DNA of 64,000 bases, taken from assembly GCF_017569185.1 (NCBI RefSeq), contig NZ_CP071869.1, positions 2,718,001 through 2,782,000 on the forward strand. The letters run 5' to 3'. Positions 1 through 8,741 of this stretch are shown here, piece after piece. This stretch comes from Polaribacter cellanae (GTDB taxonomy: Bacteria; Bacteroidota; Bacteroidia; Flavobacteriales; Flavobacteriaceae). Numbering within the stretch: position 1 is the stretch's first letter; each line of letters starts with the position of its first letter. The position numbers were made by a program, and so were the translations under genes. The notes under the pieces were generated by a model. It ran no database searches and was not told the origin of the DNA. It saw only the letters and a program-made list of their open reading frames with translations.

Positions 1-250
1 CTGCAACTGCACCAAAAATTAAACCACTAATTAAAGACCAATAAATTTCTTTACGAACCTGTTTCTTTTTTAGAGGCTTTTTATTTAAAATTCTATGTTT
101 TAGTTTTTCTCTAAATTTATGTAAGAAAACCCAATGATAAACGCCTGAAAATGCTAAATACCTTACGAAAATAATTAGCGTAAATATTAATATTAAAGGT
201 ATAATTACAAAAATATTACTAAAATCGATTTCTGTAATTTTATTATTCAT
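1..250 (-). CDS. Partial membrane protein, sterol desaturase / fatty acid hydroxylase-like (N-terminus only)
   Basis: Only the first 83 codons are present; the gene runs off the left edge. It starts at an ATG at 250 on the minus strand. The visible part opens with a short polar stretch, a hydrophobic segment at about residues 13-29 (FVIIPLILIFTLIIFVRYLA), a basic Lys/Arg-rich loop and the beginning of a second hydrophobic segment. This layout resembles the N-terminus of flavobacterial sterol desaturase family proteins, which are di-iron membrane hydroxylases, but the histidine boxes that would prove it lie outside the window. It begins 13 bp downstream of the tyrS stop in the same direction, so the two may be cotranscribed. 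Confidence 0.5.
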   Translation of the reverse strand, partial: MNNKITEIDFSNIFVIIPLILIFTLIIFVRYLAFSGVYHWVFLHKFREKLKHRILNKKPLKKKQVRKEIYWSLISGLIFGAVA

Positions 251-263
251 AATAAACTTATAA

Positions 264-1556
264 TTATGCTACAACTAATAAGTAATAGGTCTTTTTACCA
301 CGTTGTAACAACACATATTTATTCGCTATTAAATCTTCTTTTGTAATCGTAAAATCTTCTTTTACTTTTTCTTTATTTACAGAAATGGCATTTTCTTTTA
401 ACGCTCTTCTTGCTTCACCATTAGAATTTAAAAAATTGGTTTTGGCAGCCAAAGCACCAATCATATCTAAACCTTCTTCAATATCTGTAGTAGAAACTGT
501 TGCTTGAGGAACCCCATCAAAAACATCTAAAAATGTTTGTTCATCTAAAGATTTTAAATCGGAAGCTGTAGATTTTCCGAATAAAATATTCGACGCTTTT
601 AACGCATTTTCATAAGCTTCTTTTCCATGTGTTATGGTAGTTACTTCCTCTCCTAATTTCTTTTGAAGCAAACGTAAATGTGGGTTCTCTTTATGTTCTG
701 CAATTAAATTTTCAATCGTTTCTTTGTCTAAAAAAGTAAACTTTTTAATAAAGTTTTCTGCATCTTCATCCGAAGAATTTAACCAATACTGGTAAAATTT
801 ATAAGGCGAAGTTCTATCTGCATTCAACCAAACGTTTCCACCTTCGGTTTTTCCAAATTTTGTTCCATCTGCTTTTGTAACCAAAGGCACTGTAATTGCA
901 TACGCTTTTCCTTGTGCTTTTCTACGGATTAATTCAGTTCCAGTAGTAATATTTCCCCATTGGTCGGAACCACCCATTTGCAACATACAATTTTTCTCTT
1001 TATATAAGTGATAAAAATCGTATCCTTGAAATAATTGATACGTAAATTCTGTAAAACTCATTCCCACAGAAGATTCCGAACTTAAACGTTTTTTTACAGA
1101 ATCTTTTGCCATCATGTAATTTACAGTGATGTGCTTTCCTGTATCTCTCACAAAATCGATTAACGAAATATCTTTCATCCAATCGTAATTGTTTACCAAT
1201 TCAGCTTTATTTTCTGCAGAATCATCAAAATTTAAAAAACGTTCTAAATTTTCACGAACTCCAGCAATATTTTTTGCTAAAGTTGCTTCATCTAACAAAT
1301 TTCTTTCGGCAGATTTCCCAGAAGGATCTCCAACCATACCAGTTGCACCACCAATTAAAGCAATTGGGTTGTGCCCAGCATTTTGGAAATGTTTCAAAAT
1401 AAAAATTTGAACCAAACTACCAATATGAAGCGAGTCTGCAGTTGGATCGAACCCAATATAACCAGCCGTTTTATTTTCCAATAAATATTCTTCTGTATCT
1501 GGCATTATATCGTGCAATAATCCTCTCCAGCGTAATTCTTCTACAAAATTTGTCAT
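264..1556 (-). CDS. tyrS: Tyrosyl-tRNA synthetase
   Basis: Charges tRNA-Tyr with tyrosine in the cytoplasm (class I aminoacyl-tRNA synthetase). At 430 aa it has the usual bacterial TyrRS length. The class I signature HIGS is at residues 44-47 in DSLHIGSLVQI, and the KMSKS equivalent reads KFGKT near residue 230 in ADGTKFGKTEGGN. The C-terminal 60 residues form an S4-like RNA-binding domain (RRALKENAISVNKEKV). The ATG at 1556 is the natural start. It is divergent from the epimerase gene at 1658; the intergenic gap holds a perfect palindrome at 1577-1604. The identification is secure. Confidence 0.97.
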   Translation of the reverse strand: MTNFVEELRWRGLLHDIMPDTEEYLLENKTAGYIGFDPTADSLHIGSLVQIFILKHFQNAGHNPIALIGGATGMVGDPSGKSAERNLLDEATLAKNIAGVRENLERFLNFDDSAENKAELVNNYDWMKDISLIDFVRDTGKHITVNYMMAKDSVKKRLSSESSVGMSFTEFTYQLFQGYDFYHLYKEKNCMLQMGGSDQWGNITTGTELIRRKAQGKAYAITVPLVTKADGTKFGKTEGGNVWLNADRTSPYKFYQYWLNSSDEDAENFIKKFTFLDKETIENLIAEHKENPHLRLLQKKLGEEVTTITHGKEAYENALKASNILFGKSTASDLKSLDEQTFLDVFDGVPQATVSTTDIEEGLDMIGALAAKTNFLNSNGEARRALKENAISVNKEKVKEDFTITKEDLIANKYVLLQRGKKTYYLLVVA

Positions 1557-1576
1557 TGTAAATTTATATTTTCGAA

Positions 1577-1604
1577 CCTCAAAGGTTTTAAAACCTTTGA
1601 GGTC
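1577..1604. repeat. 28-bp perfect palindrome between divergent tyrS and epimerase genes
   Basis: Two 14-nt arms, 1577-1590 and 1591-1604 (left arm ACCTCAAAGGTTTT), form an uninterrupted inverted repeat. It sits in the shared upstream region of two divergent genes, 21 bp from the tyrS ATG. A terminator has no obvious job here, so an operator, a leader hairpin of tyrS mRNA or a dispersed palindromic repeat are all possible. Confidence 0.6.
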
Positions 1605-1657
1605 TTTTTGTGATTACAAAGATAAACTTATCAATCAAAAAACCATAAATTAGCTGT

Positions 1658-2656
1658 ATGATTTTAGTAACAGGAGGAACAGGTTTAGTAGGTGCACATT
1701 TGTTGTATCATTTAATTAAAAATGATGAAAAAATTCGTGCTATTTATCGTTCTAAAGAAAAAATAGAAGCCGTTAAAAAAGTTTTTTCTTATTATTCTAA
1801 TGATGCAACTTTAATAGCTAAAATTGAGTGGTTTAAAGCAGATATTACTGAAGTTCCAGCTATGATTCCTGCTTTTGTTGGTGTTAAAAAAGTGTATCAT
1901 TGTGCTGCTTTTATTTCTTTTAATCCGAAAGATTATAGAGAAATGCGAAAGGTAAATATTTACGGAACTGCAATTATCGTAAACCTTTCTATTGATGCAA
2001 AAATCGATAAACTTTGTTTTGTTGGTTCAATAGCTTCTGTGGGCGATTCTTTAAATGGAGGTTTAATTACCGAAGAAAACGAGTGGAATAAAGAAGCAGA
2101 TAATAGTGGTTATTCGATTACAAAATTTGGTGCAGAAATGGAGGTTTGGCGAGCAAGTTTAGAGGAAATAGATGTCGCAATTGTAAATCCTGGAGTAATT
2201 TTAGGAAGTGGGTTTTGGAATGCAGGTTCTGGGAAATTATTCTCTCAAGTTTATAATGGGTTAAAGTATTACACAGAAGGAGTTACAGGTTTTGTAGGTG
2301 TACAAGATGTGGTAAAAGCTATGATTTTATTCATGAATTCCGATATTAAGAACGAGCGTTTCATTTTAGTTTCAGAAAATAAATCTTTTAAAGAAATTTT
2401 CTTTTTAATAGCAGATGCATTTGGTAAAAAACGGCCTTCAAAAAAAATAAAATCTTGGCAAACAGCAATTTTTTGGCGTTTTGCTATTTTTGTTTCTAAA
2501 ATTACAGGAGTTACACCTTTATTGAGTAAATATTCGGCGAGAAGTGCACATTCAGTATCTAAATATTCTTCAGCAAAATTTAAGGAAACTTTTAATTTTA
2601 AGTTTGAGAAAATAGAGTGTGTGATAAAAAAAGTGAGCAAAAATTTCGAAGAATAG
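1658..2656 (+). CDS. NAD-dependent epimerase/dehydratase family protein
   Basis: An extended short-chain dehydrogenase of 332 aa. The N-terminal Rossmann glycine motif TGGTGLVG is at residues 5-12, and the catalytic YxxxK appears as YSITK near residue 155. The overall pattern is like dihydroflavonol-4-reductase-type oxidoreductases of Bacteroidetes; the substrate cannot be read from the sequence. It is a single gene, divergent from tyrS and convergent with the DUF4296 gene, with a shared bidirectional hairpin at its end. A weak -7 box (TAAATTAG, 1646-1653) ends 4 nt before the ATG. Confidence 0.85.
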   Translation: MILVTGGTGLVGAHLLYHLIKNDEKIRAIYRSKEKIEAVKKVFSYYSNDATLIAKIEWFKADITEVPAMIPAFVGVKKVYHCAAFISFNPKDYREMRKVNIYGTAIIVNLSIDAKIDKLCFVGSIASVGDSLNGGLITEENEWNKEADNSGYSITKFGAEMEVWRASLEEIDVAIVNPGVILGSGFWNAGSGKLFSQVYNGLKYYTEGVTGFVGVQDVVKAMILFMNSDIKNERFILVSENKSFKEIFFLIADAFGKKRPSKKIKSWQTAIFWRFAIFVSKITGVTPLLSKYSARSAHSVSKYSSAKFKETFNFKFEKIECVIKKVSKNFEE

Positions 2657-2669
2657 AACTCACTTTTTT
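2626..2669. terminator. Bidirectional terminator between convergent epimerase and DUF4296 genes
   Basis: AAAAAAGTGAG at about 2626-2637 pairs with CTCACTTTTTT at 2659-2669, with a 21-nt loop. The flanking A-run and T-run allow termination from both sides. The left arm lies inside the 3' end of the epimerase gene. Confidence 0.55.
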
Positions 2670-2670
2670 A

Positions 2671-3132
2671 TTATTTAATAGAGTCTAGAAGTGAATCTAT
2701 ATCTAAAGAATCGGTTACATTTTCTAAACTATCTAGCTTCACTTGTATTTTTAATATATTCTCGATAGAATCTTTTCGAATAGAATCTAAAACTTTTTTT
2801 TGTTTCTTAAAAAAAACACTTCTTTTTTCTAAATCCGATTTTGCACTATCAAGTAATTTTTGATACAAATCTATTTTAGACATATAGTAAAAGTTACTAG
2901 CCATAAATCGAGTACTATCAATCTTAAATTTATCGTATACAAAAGACATGTAATTAATGTCTTTTTGGTTGTGTTTATTATTGATAAATTTGGCACTACT
3001 TGCAATCATCATTTCTTGCAATAAAAGACTCATAGTATCTTGTGGAATTAAGTCTTTTGGTTTTTTAAAAATGGTGTTACTTGTACAAGAAACCAATAAA
3101 ATTACAATAAAAAGTGTGCTTATTTTTTTCAT
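2671..3132 (-). CDS. DUF4296 domain lipoprotein
   Basis: A 153-aa predicted lipoprotein. The signal peptide ends in a lipobox LLVSC with the acylated Cys at residue 16. The body (residues 27-110) has the DUF4296 pattern: a short helix starting LIPQDTMSLLLQEMM, then YDKFKIDSTRFMASNFYYM, then a Lys/Asp-rich coiled-coil tail. Its molecular role is unknown. It follows dihydroorotase with only 2 bp between them and is probably cotranscribed with it; this pairing is common in Flavobacteriaceae. Confidence 0.8.
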   Translation of the reverse strand: MKKISTLFIVILLVSCTSNTIFKKPKDLIPQDTMSLLLQEMMIASSAKFINNKHNQKDINYMSFVYDKFKIDSTRFMASNFYYMSKIDLYQKLLDSAKSDLEKRSVFFKKQKKVLDSIRKDSIENILKIQVKLDSLENVTDSLDIDSLLDSIK

Positions 3133-3134
3133 TT

Positions 3135-4475
3135 TTATCTATTAAATGTAATTCGTTTTCCTTTAATTTTATCATTAAAAACCCCATTTTTATACATTAA
3201 ATTTCCATTTACAAACGTATGTGTTATTGTTGATGAGAATGTAGTTCCTTCGAAAGGAGACCAGCCACATTTGTATAAAATATTTTCTTTTGAAACTGTT
3301 TGTGGTTTGTTTGGGTTTATTAAAACCAAATCTGCATAAAAACCTTCTTTTATAAACCCTCTTTTTTTAATTTGAAATAATTTAGCAGGATTATGGCTCA
3401 TTTTTTCAACTGCTTTTTCAATAGGAATTATACCTTCTTTTACTTTTTCTAAAATTGCCAATACTGCATGTTGCACTAATGGACCTCCACTTGGCGCTTT
3501 TGTGTAAATATTCGACTTTTCTTCTAAAGTATGTGGTGCATGGTCTGTTGCCAAAACATCAATCCTGTCGTCTAACAAAGCTTCCCATAAACCCAATCTG
3601 TCTTTTTCTGTTTTAACAGCAGGATTCCATTTAATATGCGTCCCTTTTTCGTTATAATCTTTATCTGAAAACCATAAATGATGTACACAAACTTCTGCTG
3701 TAATTTGCTTTTCTTCTAAAGGAATATCATTTCTAAAAAGTTCGGTTTCTTTGGCTGTTGACACATGAAAAATATGCAATCTTGCACCCGTTTTTTTTGC
3801 TAATTCAATGGCTTTAGAAGAAGACAAATAACATGCTTCTTCGCTTCTAATTATTGGGTGGTATTTAATTGGAATGTCTTCTCCAAATTTCTCGATAAAT
3901 TCGGCTGTATTTTTTTTAATCGTTGCTTCATCTTCACAATGTACAGAAATAATCATTTTTGTAGAAGAGAAAATCTTTTCTAAAACCGCTTCATTATCTA
4001 CTAACATATTTCCTGTAGAAGAACCTAAGAACAGTTTAATTCCTGCTACTTTTTTAGGATCTGTTTTTAGTAATTCTTCTAAATTATCGTTTGTTCCACC
4101 AAACATAAAAGAATAATTTGCATAAGAATCTTTGGCAGCAATTTTAAATTTGTCTTCCAATAAATCTTGTGTAGTTGCTTGTGGCACTGTGTTTGGCATT
4201 TCTATAAACGTGGTAATTCCGCCAGCAACTGCAGCTTTGCTTTCTGTTGCAATATTTGCTTTGTGCGTTAATCCAGGTTCTCTAAAATGTACTTGATCGT
4301 CTATAAAACCAGGAATTAAATAACTTCCTTTGGCATTAATAATTGCTGCATTTTCTGGTGCAGAAATTTTAGCAGAAACTTTTTTTATAATTTCGTTTTC
4401 GATAAGAACATCACCTGTAAAAGTTTTATTTTCGTTAATTATTGTTGCGTTTTTAATTAAAATTGATTTTTCCAT
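3135..4475 (-). CDS. pyrC: Dihydroorotase (Bacteroidetes type)
   Basis: Catalyses cyclisation of carbamoyl aspartate to dihydroorotate in pyrimidine synthesis. It has 446 aa and an amidohydrolase fold. The metal motif region at residues 59-68 reads DDQVHFREPG, so the first His of the usual HxH is Gln61 while His63 is kept. The lysine that is carboxylated in the family appears in GIKLFLGSSTGN, and the C-terminal metal Asp in LATDHAPHT. From memory the QVH variant is normal for Bacteroidetes homologues. It lies in a minus-strand block with GT2, GNAT and DUF4296 genes with very short gaps, suggesting one operon. Confidence 0.93.
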   Translation of the reverse strand: MEKSILIKNATIINENKTFTGDVLIENEIIKKVSAKISAPENAAIINAKGSYLIPGFIDDQVHFREPGLTHKANIATESKAAVAGGITTFIEMPNTVPQATTQDLLEDKFKIAAKDSYANYSFMFGGTNDNLEELLKTDPKKVAGIKLFLGSSTGNMLVDNEAVLEKIFSSTKMIISVHCEDEATIKKNTAEFIEKFGEDIPIKYHPIIRSEEACYLSSSKAIELAKKTGARLHIFHVSTAKETELFRNDIPLEEKQITAEVCVHHLWFSDKDYNEKGTHIKWNPAVKTEKDRLGLWEALLDDRIDVLATDHAPHTLEEKSNIYTKAPSGGPLVQHAVLAILEKVKEGIIPIEKAVEKMSHNPAKLFQIKKRGFIKEGFYADLVLINPNKPQTVSKENILYKCGWSPFEGTTFSSTITHTFVNGNLMYKNGVFNDKIKGKRITFNR

Positions 4476-4483
4476 TTTTCTTA

Positions 4484-4948
4484 TTAAATATCTATTCTCA
4501 TATGAATCATACTCTTTTTAAAACCAAAATGTTCGTACGATTTTATGGCAGATGAATTGTTGTGATATACGTCTAATCTTAATTCGTTTAAACCTTTATT
4601 TTTTGCCCAAGATTTTAAAGACTCTAAAATAAAGTTACTAATTTTTTTTCCTCTAAATAAAGGTTTTACATAGATAAAACCTACATAACCATGTGTTGGG
4701 TTTTTATGATACTGTTTAGAGTTCTCTACTCTTACATATCCAGAAGCTACCAATTCTGTATTAGAAACAGCCACAATTAAATGGATGTTGTTTGCAGCAA
4801 TCATTTTAGGGATGTTGTAATAATGTAATTTACCTTTACCTAAAAAAGGGTCTAATGGTCTTTCTGCCTCAATAAGTCCTTGTTCAAATTCTCGTAAGGC
4901 TTCTAAATCGGTTAATTTTGCAGTTCTAATTGAAATAGAATTATCCAT
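4484..4948 (-). CDS. GNAT family N-acetyltransferase
   Basis: A 154-aa acetyl-CoA-dependent acyltransferase. The acetyl-CoA-binding motif A region reads YVKPLFRGKKISNFIL (about residues 93-108), preceded by the strand THGYVGFIYV and followed by the typical LRLDVYHNNSSAIKSYEHFGF segment. The acceptor substrate is unknown. It is packed 2 bp downstream of the glycosyltransferase gene and 8 bp upstream of pyrC, so probably part of the same transcript. Confidence 0.85.
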   Translation of the reverse strand: MDNSISIRTAKLTDLEALREFEQGLIEAERPLDPFLGKGKLHYYNIPKMIAANNIHLIVAVSNTELVASGYVRVENSKQYHKNPTHGYVGFIYVKPLFRGKKISNFILESLKSWAKNKGLNELRLDVYHNNSSAIKSYEHFGFKKSMIHMRIDI

Positions 4949-4950
4949 AT

Positions 4951-5673
4951 TTAATCTTTTGATAATCCGTTTATTCTCATTTTTATCACTCCAAAAAGTG
5001 CTTCAGAAATAATATTCCCACTCATTTTAGATTCTCCTAAGGTTCTATCAGTAAAAACGACAGAAACTTCTTTAATGTTAAAACCATATTTCCATGCTTT
5101 AAATTTCATTTCTATTTGAAAAGCATATCCAATAAACTTAATTTTATCTAAACTTATGGTTTCCAAAACCTTACGTTTCCAGCAAACAAAACCAGCAGTG
5201 GTATCAAAAACAGGAATTCTAGTTATAAACCGCACATATTTCGATGCAAAATAAGATAATAAAACTCTTTTTATTGGCCAGTTTACCACATTTACACCTT
5301 GCGAATATCTGGAACCTATAGAAACATCTCCACCATTTTTATGGCAAGCATTATACAAACGAACCAAATCTTTTGGGTTGTGGGAAAAATCTGCATCCAT
5401 TTCTATAATGTAATCGTAATTTCGTTGCAAAGCCCATTTAAAACCATGAATATAGGCAGTTCCCAGTCCATTTTTTTCTTTTCTTTTTTCGATAAAAAGT
5501 TTATTTGGAAATTCAGCCATTAAATTACCTACGATTGTTCCAGTTCCATCAGGCGAATTATCGTCGACAACTAATATATGAAACGCTTTTTTTTGATTGA
5601 AAACAGCTCTAATAATGGCTTCGATGTTTTCTTTTTCGTTGTAAGTGGGAATTATAACTAGCGCGTCTGACAT
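4951..5673 (-). CDS. Glycosyltransferase family 2, polyprenol monophosphomannose synthase-like
   Basis: A 240-aa GT2 enzyme of the dolichol-phosphate mannose synthase (DPM1) type, which moves a sugar from a GDP-sugar to a polyprenyl phosphate on the cytoplasmic membrane face. Seen: VVDDNSPDG at residues 35-43 and the metal-binding DxD as EMDADFSHNP with D93 and D95; later FDTTAGFVCWK, typical of DPM1-like proteins. No C-terminal membrane segments are present, so it is the short soluble form. It is the first gene of the minus-strand block ending at DUF4296 and is divergent from the DUF4271 gene. The sugar is inferred from family only. Confidence 0.88.
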   Translation of the reverse strand: MSDALVIIPTYNEKENIEAIIRAVFNQKKAFHILVVDDNSPDGTGTIVGNLMAEFPNKLFIEKRKEKNGLGTAYIHGFKWALQRNYDYIIEMDADFSHNPKDLVRLYNACHKNGGDVSIGSRYSQGVNVVNWPIKRVLLSYFASKYVRFITRIPVFDTTAGFVCWKRKVLETISLDKIKFIGYAFQIEMKFKAWKYGFNIKEVSVVFTDRTLGESKMSGNIISEALFGVIKMRINGLSKD

Positions 5674-5721
5674 AAATTAAATTTCATGTAGTAAGAAAGC
5701 AAATATACATTTTTTAATTAC

Positions 5722-5729
5722 TAATTTTG
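5722..5729 (+). promoter_or_regulatory. Promoter -7 box for DUF4271-hemD
   Basis: TAATTTTG matches the Bacteroidetes sigma-ABfr -7 element TAnnTTTG, 24 nt before the GTG start at 5754. Confidence 0.45.
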
Positions 5730-5753
5730 TGTTAATCTTAGCAAAGACATAAA

Positions 5754-6395
5754 GTGCAAGCAATAGAAAAAAATTTAATAGATTCCTCTTGGATAACCAT
5801 AGTTTTGGTAGTGCTTTTGGCACTTGTTGTTATTTTAAAAATTATAGATTCAGAGCGTTTAAAAGGATATGTTTTTGCGTTGTTTAATAAGGGTTTTATA
5901 GAATTGGAAGTAGAGGAAGCTCCTTCTTTTTTAGACGCATTTTACAACACGTTATTTTTATTTTCTACAACCACCTTGTCTTTAATTTTATACACTTTTT
6001 TAAGTAAGCATAATCTTGCATTCGAAACAGGTTTTTCTTCCTTTTCTTACGTTTTTTTAATTGTTGTTGGTTATTTTTTGGTAAAATGGATTCTAGAAAT
6101 GTTACTTTCTCGATTATTTTTAATAAAAAATACTGTTAGATTTTATTTCGTTTCCAAATTTAGTTATTTGTATTCCATTAGCTTTTTACTCTTTATTTTG
6201 TTCGTAATAACAATGTATAGCCCTTTAAATTCGGTTGTTTTATTTTATGCTACAGTATTTTTATTTTTAGTAAGGCTAATTTTTCATATTACAAATAACA
6301 AAAACCTGATTTTTAGCCAGTTGTTTTATTTTATTTTGTACATTTGCGCCTTTGAAATAGCACCGCTATTTATACTGTTTAAATTGATGCTTTAA
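5754..6395 (+). CDS. DUF4271 domain-containing membrane protein
   Basis: A 213-aa integral membrane protein with about six hydrophobic segments (first at residues 14-30, last at about 190-212) and almost no large loops. It matches the DUF4271 family, whose function is unknown. The start is a GTG at 5754, supported by an upstream -7 box; no better ATG exists before the first membrane segment. It is 17 bp upstream of hemD, a pairing that I recall as conserved in Flavobacteriia. Confidence 0.8.
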   Translation: MQAIEKNLIDSSWITIVLVVLLALVVILKIIDSERLKGYVFALFNKGFIELEVEEAPSFLDAFYNTLFLFSTTTLSLILYTFLSKHNLAFETGFSSFSYVFLIVVGYFLVKWILEMLLSRLFLIKNTVRFYFVSKFSYLYSISFLLFILFVITMYSPLNSVVLFYATVFLFLVRLIFHITNNKNLIFSQLFYFILYICAFEIAPLFILFKLML

Positions 6396-6412
6396 AATTA
6401 AAACCAAAGCGT

Positions 6413-7159
6413 ATGAAAGTGAAAACGATTTTAGTATCGCAACCTGCACCAAAGACAGAAACTTCTCCTTATTTTGATTTGTCTGATAAACAGAAAGTAA
6501 AGATAGATTTTAGATCTTTTATTCATGTAGAAGGCATTCCTGTAAAGGAAGTAAGGTCTCAAAAAGTTGATTTTAAAAATTTTACTGCCATTATTTTAAC
6601 GAGTAGAAATGCAGTAGATTACTTTTTTAAAATTGCCGAAGAAATGCGTTTTAAAGTGCCAGATGATATGAAATATTTTTGTCAGTCGGAAGCTGTTGCT
6701 TACTATTTACAAAAATACGTTGTCTACAGAAAACGTAAAATTTATGTGGGAAATAGAACTTTTCCAGATTTAATGAAGTTGATAAAAAAACACAAAACAG
6801 AAAGTTTTTTGCTACCATCTTCAGACAAATTAAAACCATTAGTTCCAGAAGAATTAGACAAATTAGGTGTAAAATGGACACGTTTAAATTTGTACAGAAC
6901 CGTTGTTAGCGATTTATCGGATTTAGAAGATGTTTTTTACGACGTTTTAGTATTCTTTAGTCCATCTGGAATAGAGTCTTTATTACAAAATTTCCCAGAT
7001 TTTAAACAAAACAACACAAGAATAGCTGCCTTTGGAAATTCTACAGTAAAAGCAGTTACAGATGCTGGTTTAAAGTGCGATATACAAGCGCCAACACCAG
7101 AAACACCTTCTATGACTATGGCTTTAGATAAATATATAAAATCTGTAAATAAGAAATAA
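6413..7159 (+). CDS. hemD: Uroporphyrinogen-III synthase
   Basis: A 248-aa protein of the HemD fold, which closes hydroxymethylbilane to uroporphyrinogen III in heme synthesis. Family-typical segments are AIILTSRNAVDYFF (about residues 60-73), DVLVFFSPSGIESLL (about 178-192) and IAAFGNSTVKAVTDAG (about 204-219). HemD proteins are divergent, so the call rests on these patterns and on length. It probably forms an operon with the DUF4271 gene and ends in a strong terminator. Confidence 0.88.
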   Translation: MKVKTILVSQPAPKTETSPYFDLSDKQKVKIDFRSFIHVEGIPVKEVRSQKVDFKNFTAIILTSRNAVDYFFKIAEEMRFKVPDDMKYFCQSEAVAYYLQKYVVYRKRKIYVGNRTFPDLMKLIKKHKTESFLLPSSDKLKPLVPEELDKLGVKWTRLNLYRTVVSDLSDLEDVFYDVLVFFSPSGIESLLQNFPDFKQNNTRIAAFGNSTVKAVTDAGLKCDIQAPTPETPSMTMALDKYIKSVNKK

Positions 7160-7186
7160 TTTACTTTTTTTACTATAAAATTATAG

Positions 7187-7214
7187 AAACCGAGCAGCAA
7201 TGCTTGGTTTTTTT
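7187..7214 (+). terminator. Rho-independent terminator of hemD
   Basis: AAACCGAGCA (7187-7196) pairs with TGCTTGGTTT (7201-7210) around a GCAA tetraloop, followed by a T-run. Confidence 0.8.
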
Positions 7215-7240
7215 GTTTTCACAGGTTTTTGAAATAACTC

Positions 7241-7265
7241 AACCCCAACGAACCCTTTTGGGGTT
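7241..7265 (-). terminator. Probable terminator of radA
   Basis: AACCCCAA (7241-7248) pairs with TTGGGGTT (7258-7265). It lies just after the radA stop on the minus strand. The T-run on the minus transcript is weak. Confidence 0.45.
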
Positions 7266-7288
7266 ATTTAAGTTTAGAAAATTAATTC

Positions 7289-8650
7289 CTAGGCAAACAA
7301 AGTAGCAAAAGCTTCCTCAATTTTACCAACCAAAACCAATCTTATTCCATGGTTTTTAGAAGAAATTTTATTGTATTTAGAAGCCACAAAGGTTTTGTAA
7401 CCCAATTTTTCTGCTTCTAAAATTCGCTGGTTAATTTTTGAAACTGGTCTTATTTCTCCAGCCAAACCAACTTCTGCTGCGAAACATACATTAGGGTTAA
7501 TTGCAATGTCTTGGTTAGAAGATAAAATGGCTGCAACCACTGCCAAATCTATTGCAGGATCGTCTACATTTATGCCTCCAGTAATATTTAAAAAAACATC
7601 TTTTGCGCCCAATTTAAAACCAGCTCTTTTTTCTAAAACAGCCAAAATCATATGCAAACGTTTTAAATTATAACCTGTTGTAGAACGTTGTGGAGTTCCA
7701 TAAACTGCTGTAGAAACTAGTGCCTGAATTTCAATCATTAAAGGTCTAATTCCTTCTAAAGTACTTGCAATGGCTGTTCCACTTAAATCGGCGTCCTTTT
7801 TAGAAATTAAAATTTCAGATGGATTAGAAATTTCTCTTAATCCGTTAGAGAGCATTTCGTAAATCCCTAATTCAGAGGTAGAACCAAATCTGTTTTTTTG
7901 ACTTCTTAAAATTCTATAGGTATGGTTTCTATCGCCTTCAAATTGTAAAACAACATCTACCATGTGTTCTAAAATTTTTGGGCCAGCAATATTTCCTTCT
8001 TTGTTTATATGTCCAATTAATAAAACAGGAGTGGCAGTTTCCTTGGCGAATTTTATGAGTTCTGCAGAAGTTTCTCTAATTTGAGAAATACTTCCTGGAG
8101 AAGCTTCAATATTATGGGTGTGTAAAGTTTGTATAGAATCGATTACTAAAACTTCGGGTTCGGTTTCTTCAATATTTTTGAAGATTTGCTGTGTATTTGT
8201 TTCTGTAAGAATTAAACAATTAGAATTTTTTGCATCCAATCTTTCGGCTCTCATTTTTATTTGAGATTGGCTTTCTTCACCAGAAACATACAGCACTTTC
8301 TGACTGATATTCAAGGCAACTTGCAATAATAAGGTCGATTTTCCAATTCCTGGTTCTCCACCTAAAAGCGTTACAGAACCTTTTACCAAACCACCACCTA
8401 AAACTGTGTCTAATTCGTTGTTGTTTGTAACAACTCTTTCTTCTGGATTTAGCTGAATATCAGCAATTTTTAAAGGTTTATTTATAGTTTGTTTTGCAGT
8501 TGTAGATTGTTTCCAAACGCGTTTTTCTTCTTTTTGGATAATTTCTTCTACAATGGTATTCCATTCTTTACAAGCGCCACATTGCCCAACCCATTTTGCG
8601 TGTTGCGTTCCACAATTCTGACAGAAAAAAGTTGTTTTGGTTTTGGCCAT
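7289..8650 (-). CDS. radA: DNA repair protein RadA
   Basis: A RecA-like ATPase that drives branch migration during recombination repair. It has 453 aa, normal for RadA. The N-terminal zinc finger uses C10, C13, C24 and C27. Walker A reads GGEPGIGKSTLL near residue 100, the RadA-specific KNRFG motif appears in SQKNRFGSTSEL, and the C-terminal Lon-protease-like domain follows (NITGGINVDDPAIDLAV). It is monocistronic, with a -7 box upstream and a hairpin downstream. Confidence 0.97.
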   Translation of the reverse strand: MAKTKTTFFCQNCGTQHAKWVGQCGACKEWNTIVEEIIQKEEKRVWKQSTTAKQTINKPLKIADIQLNPEERVVTNNNELDTVLGGGLVKGSVTLLGGEPGIGKSTLLLQVALNISQKVLYVSGEESQSQIKMRAERLDAKNSNCLILTETNTQQIFKNIEETEPEVLVIDSIQTLHTHNIEASPGSISQIRETSAELIKFAKETATPVLLIGHINKEGNIAGPKILEHMVDVVLQFEGDRNHTYRILRSQKNRFGSTSELGIYEMLSNGLREISNPSEILISKKDADLSGTAIASTLEGIRPLMIEIQALVSTAVYGTPQRSTTGYNLKRLHMILAVLEKRAGFKLGAKDVFLNITGGINVDDPAIDLAVVAAILSSNQDIAINPNVCFAAEVGLAGEIRPVSKINQRILEAEKLGYKTFVASKYNKISSKNHGIRLVLVGKIEEAFATLFA

Positions 8651-8680
8651 TTTAAATAAGTTGCAAAGTTTTTAGAGTAA

Positions 8681-8688
8681 CAAAGTTA
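8681..8688 (-). promoter_or_regulatory. Promoter -7 box for radA
   Basis: On the minus strand TAACTTTG matches TAnnTTTG, 30 nt before the radA ATG. Similar AACTTTG boxes lie next to it (8665-8671 and 8689-8695), so the exact element is uncertain. Confidence 0.45.
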
Positions 8689-8741
8689 CAAAGTTTTTGA
8701 ATTGAAACTCATCAAATTAATAGAACTTGTTAGTTATAATT

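Noticed and set aside
1557..1657. T-box or other tyrS leader riboswitch
   Set aside because: The leader is about 100 bp and only contains the palindrome; none of the T-box sequence marks is visible and the group rarely uses T-boxes.
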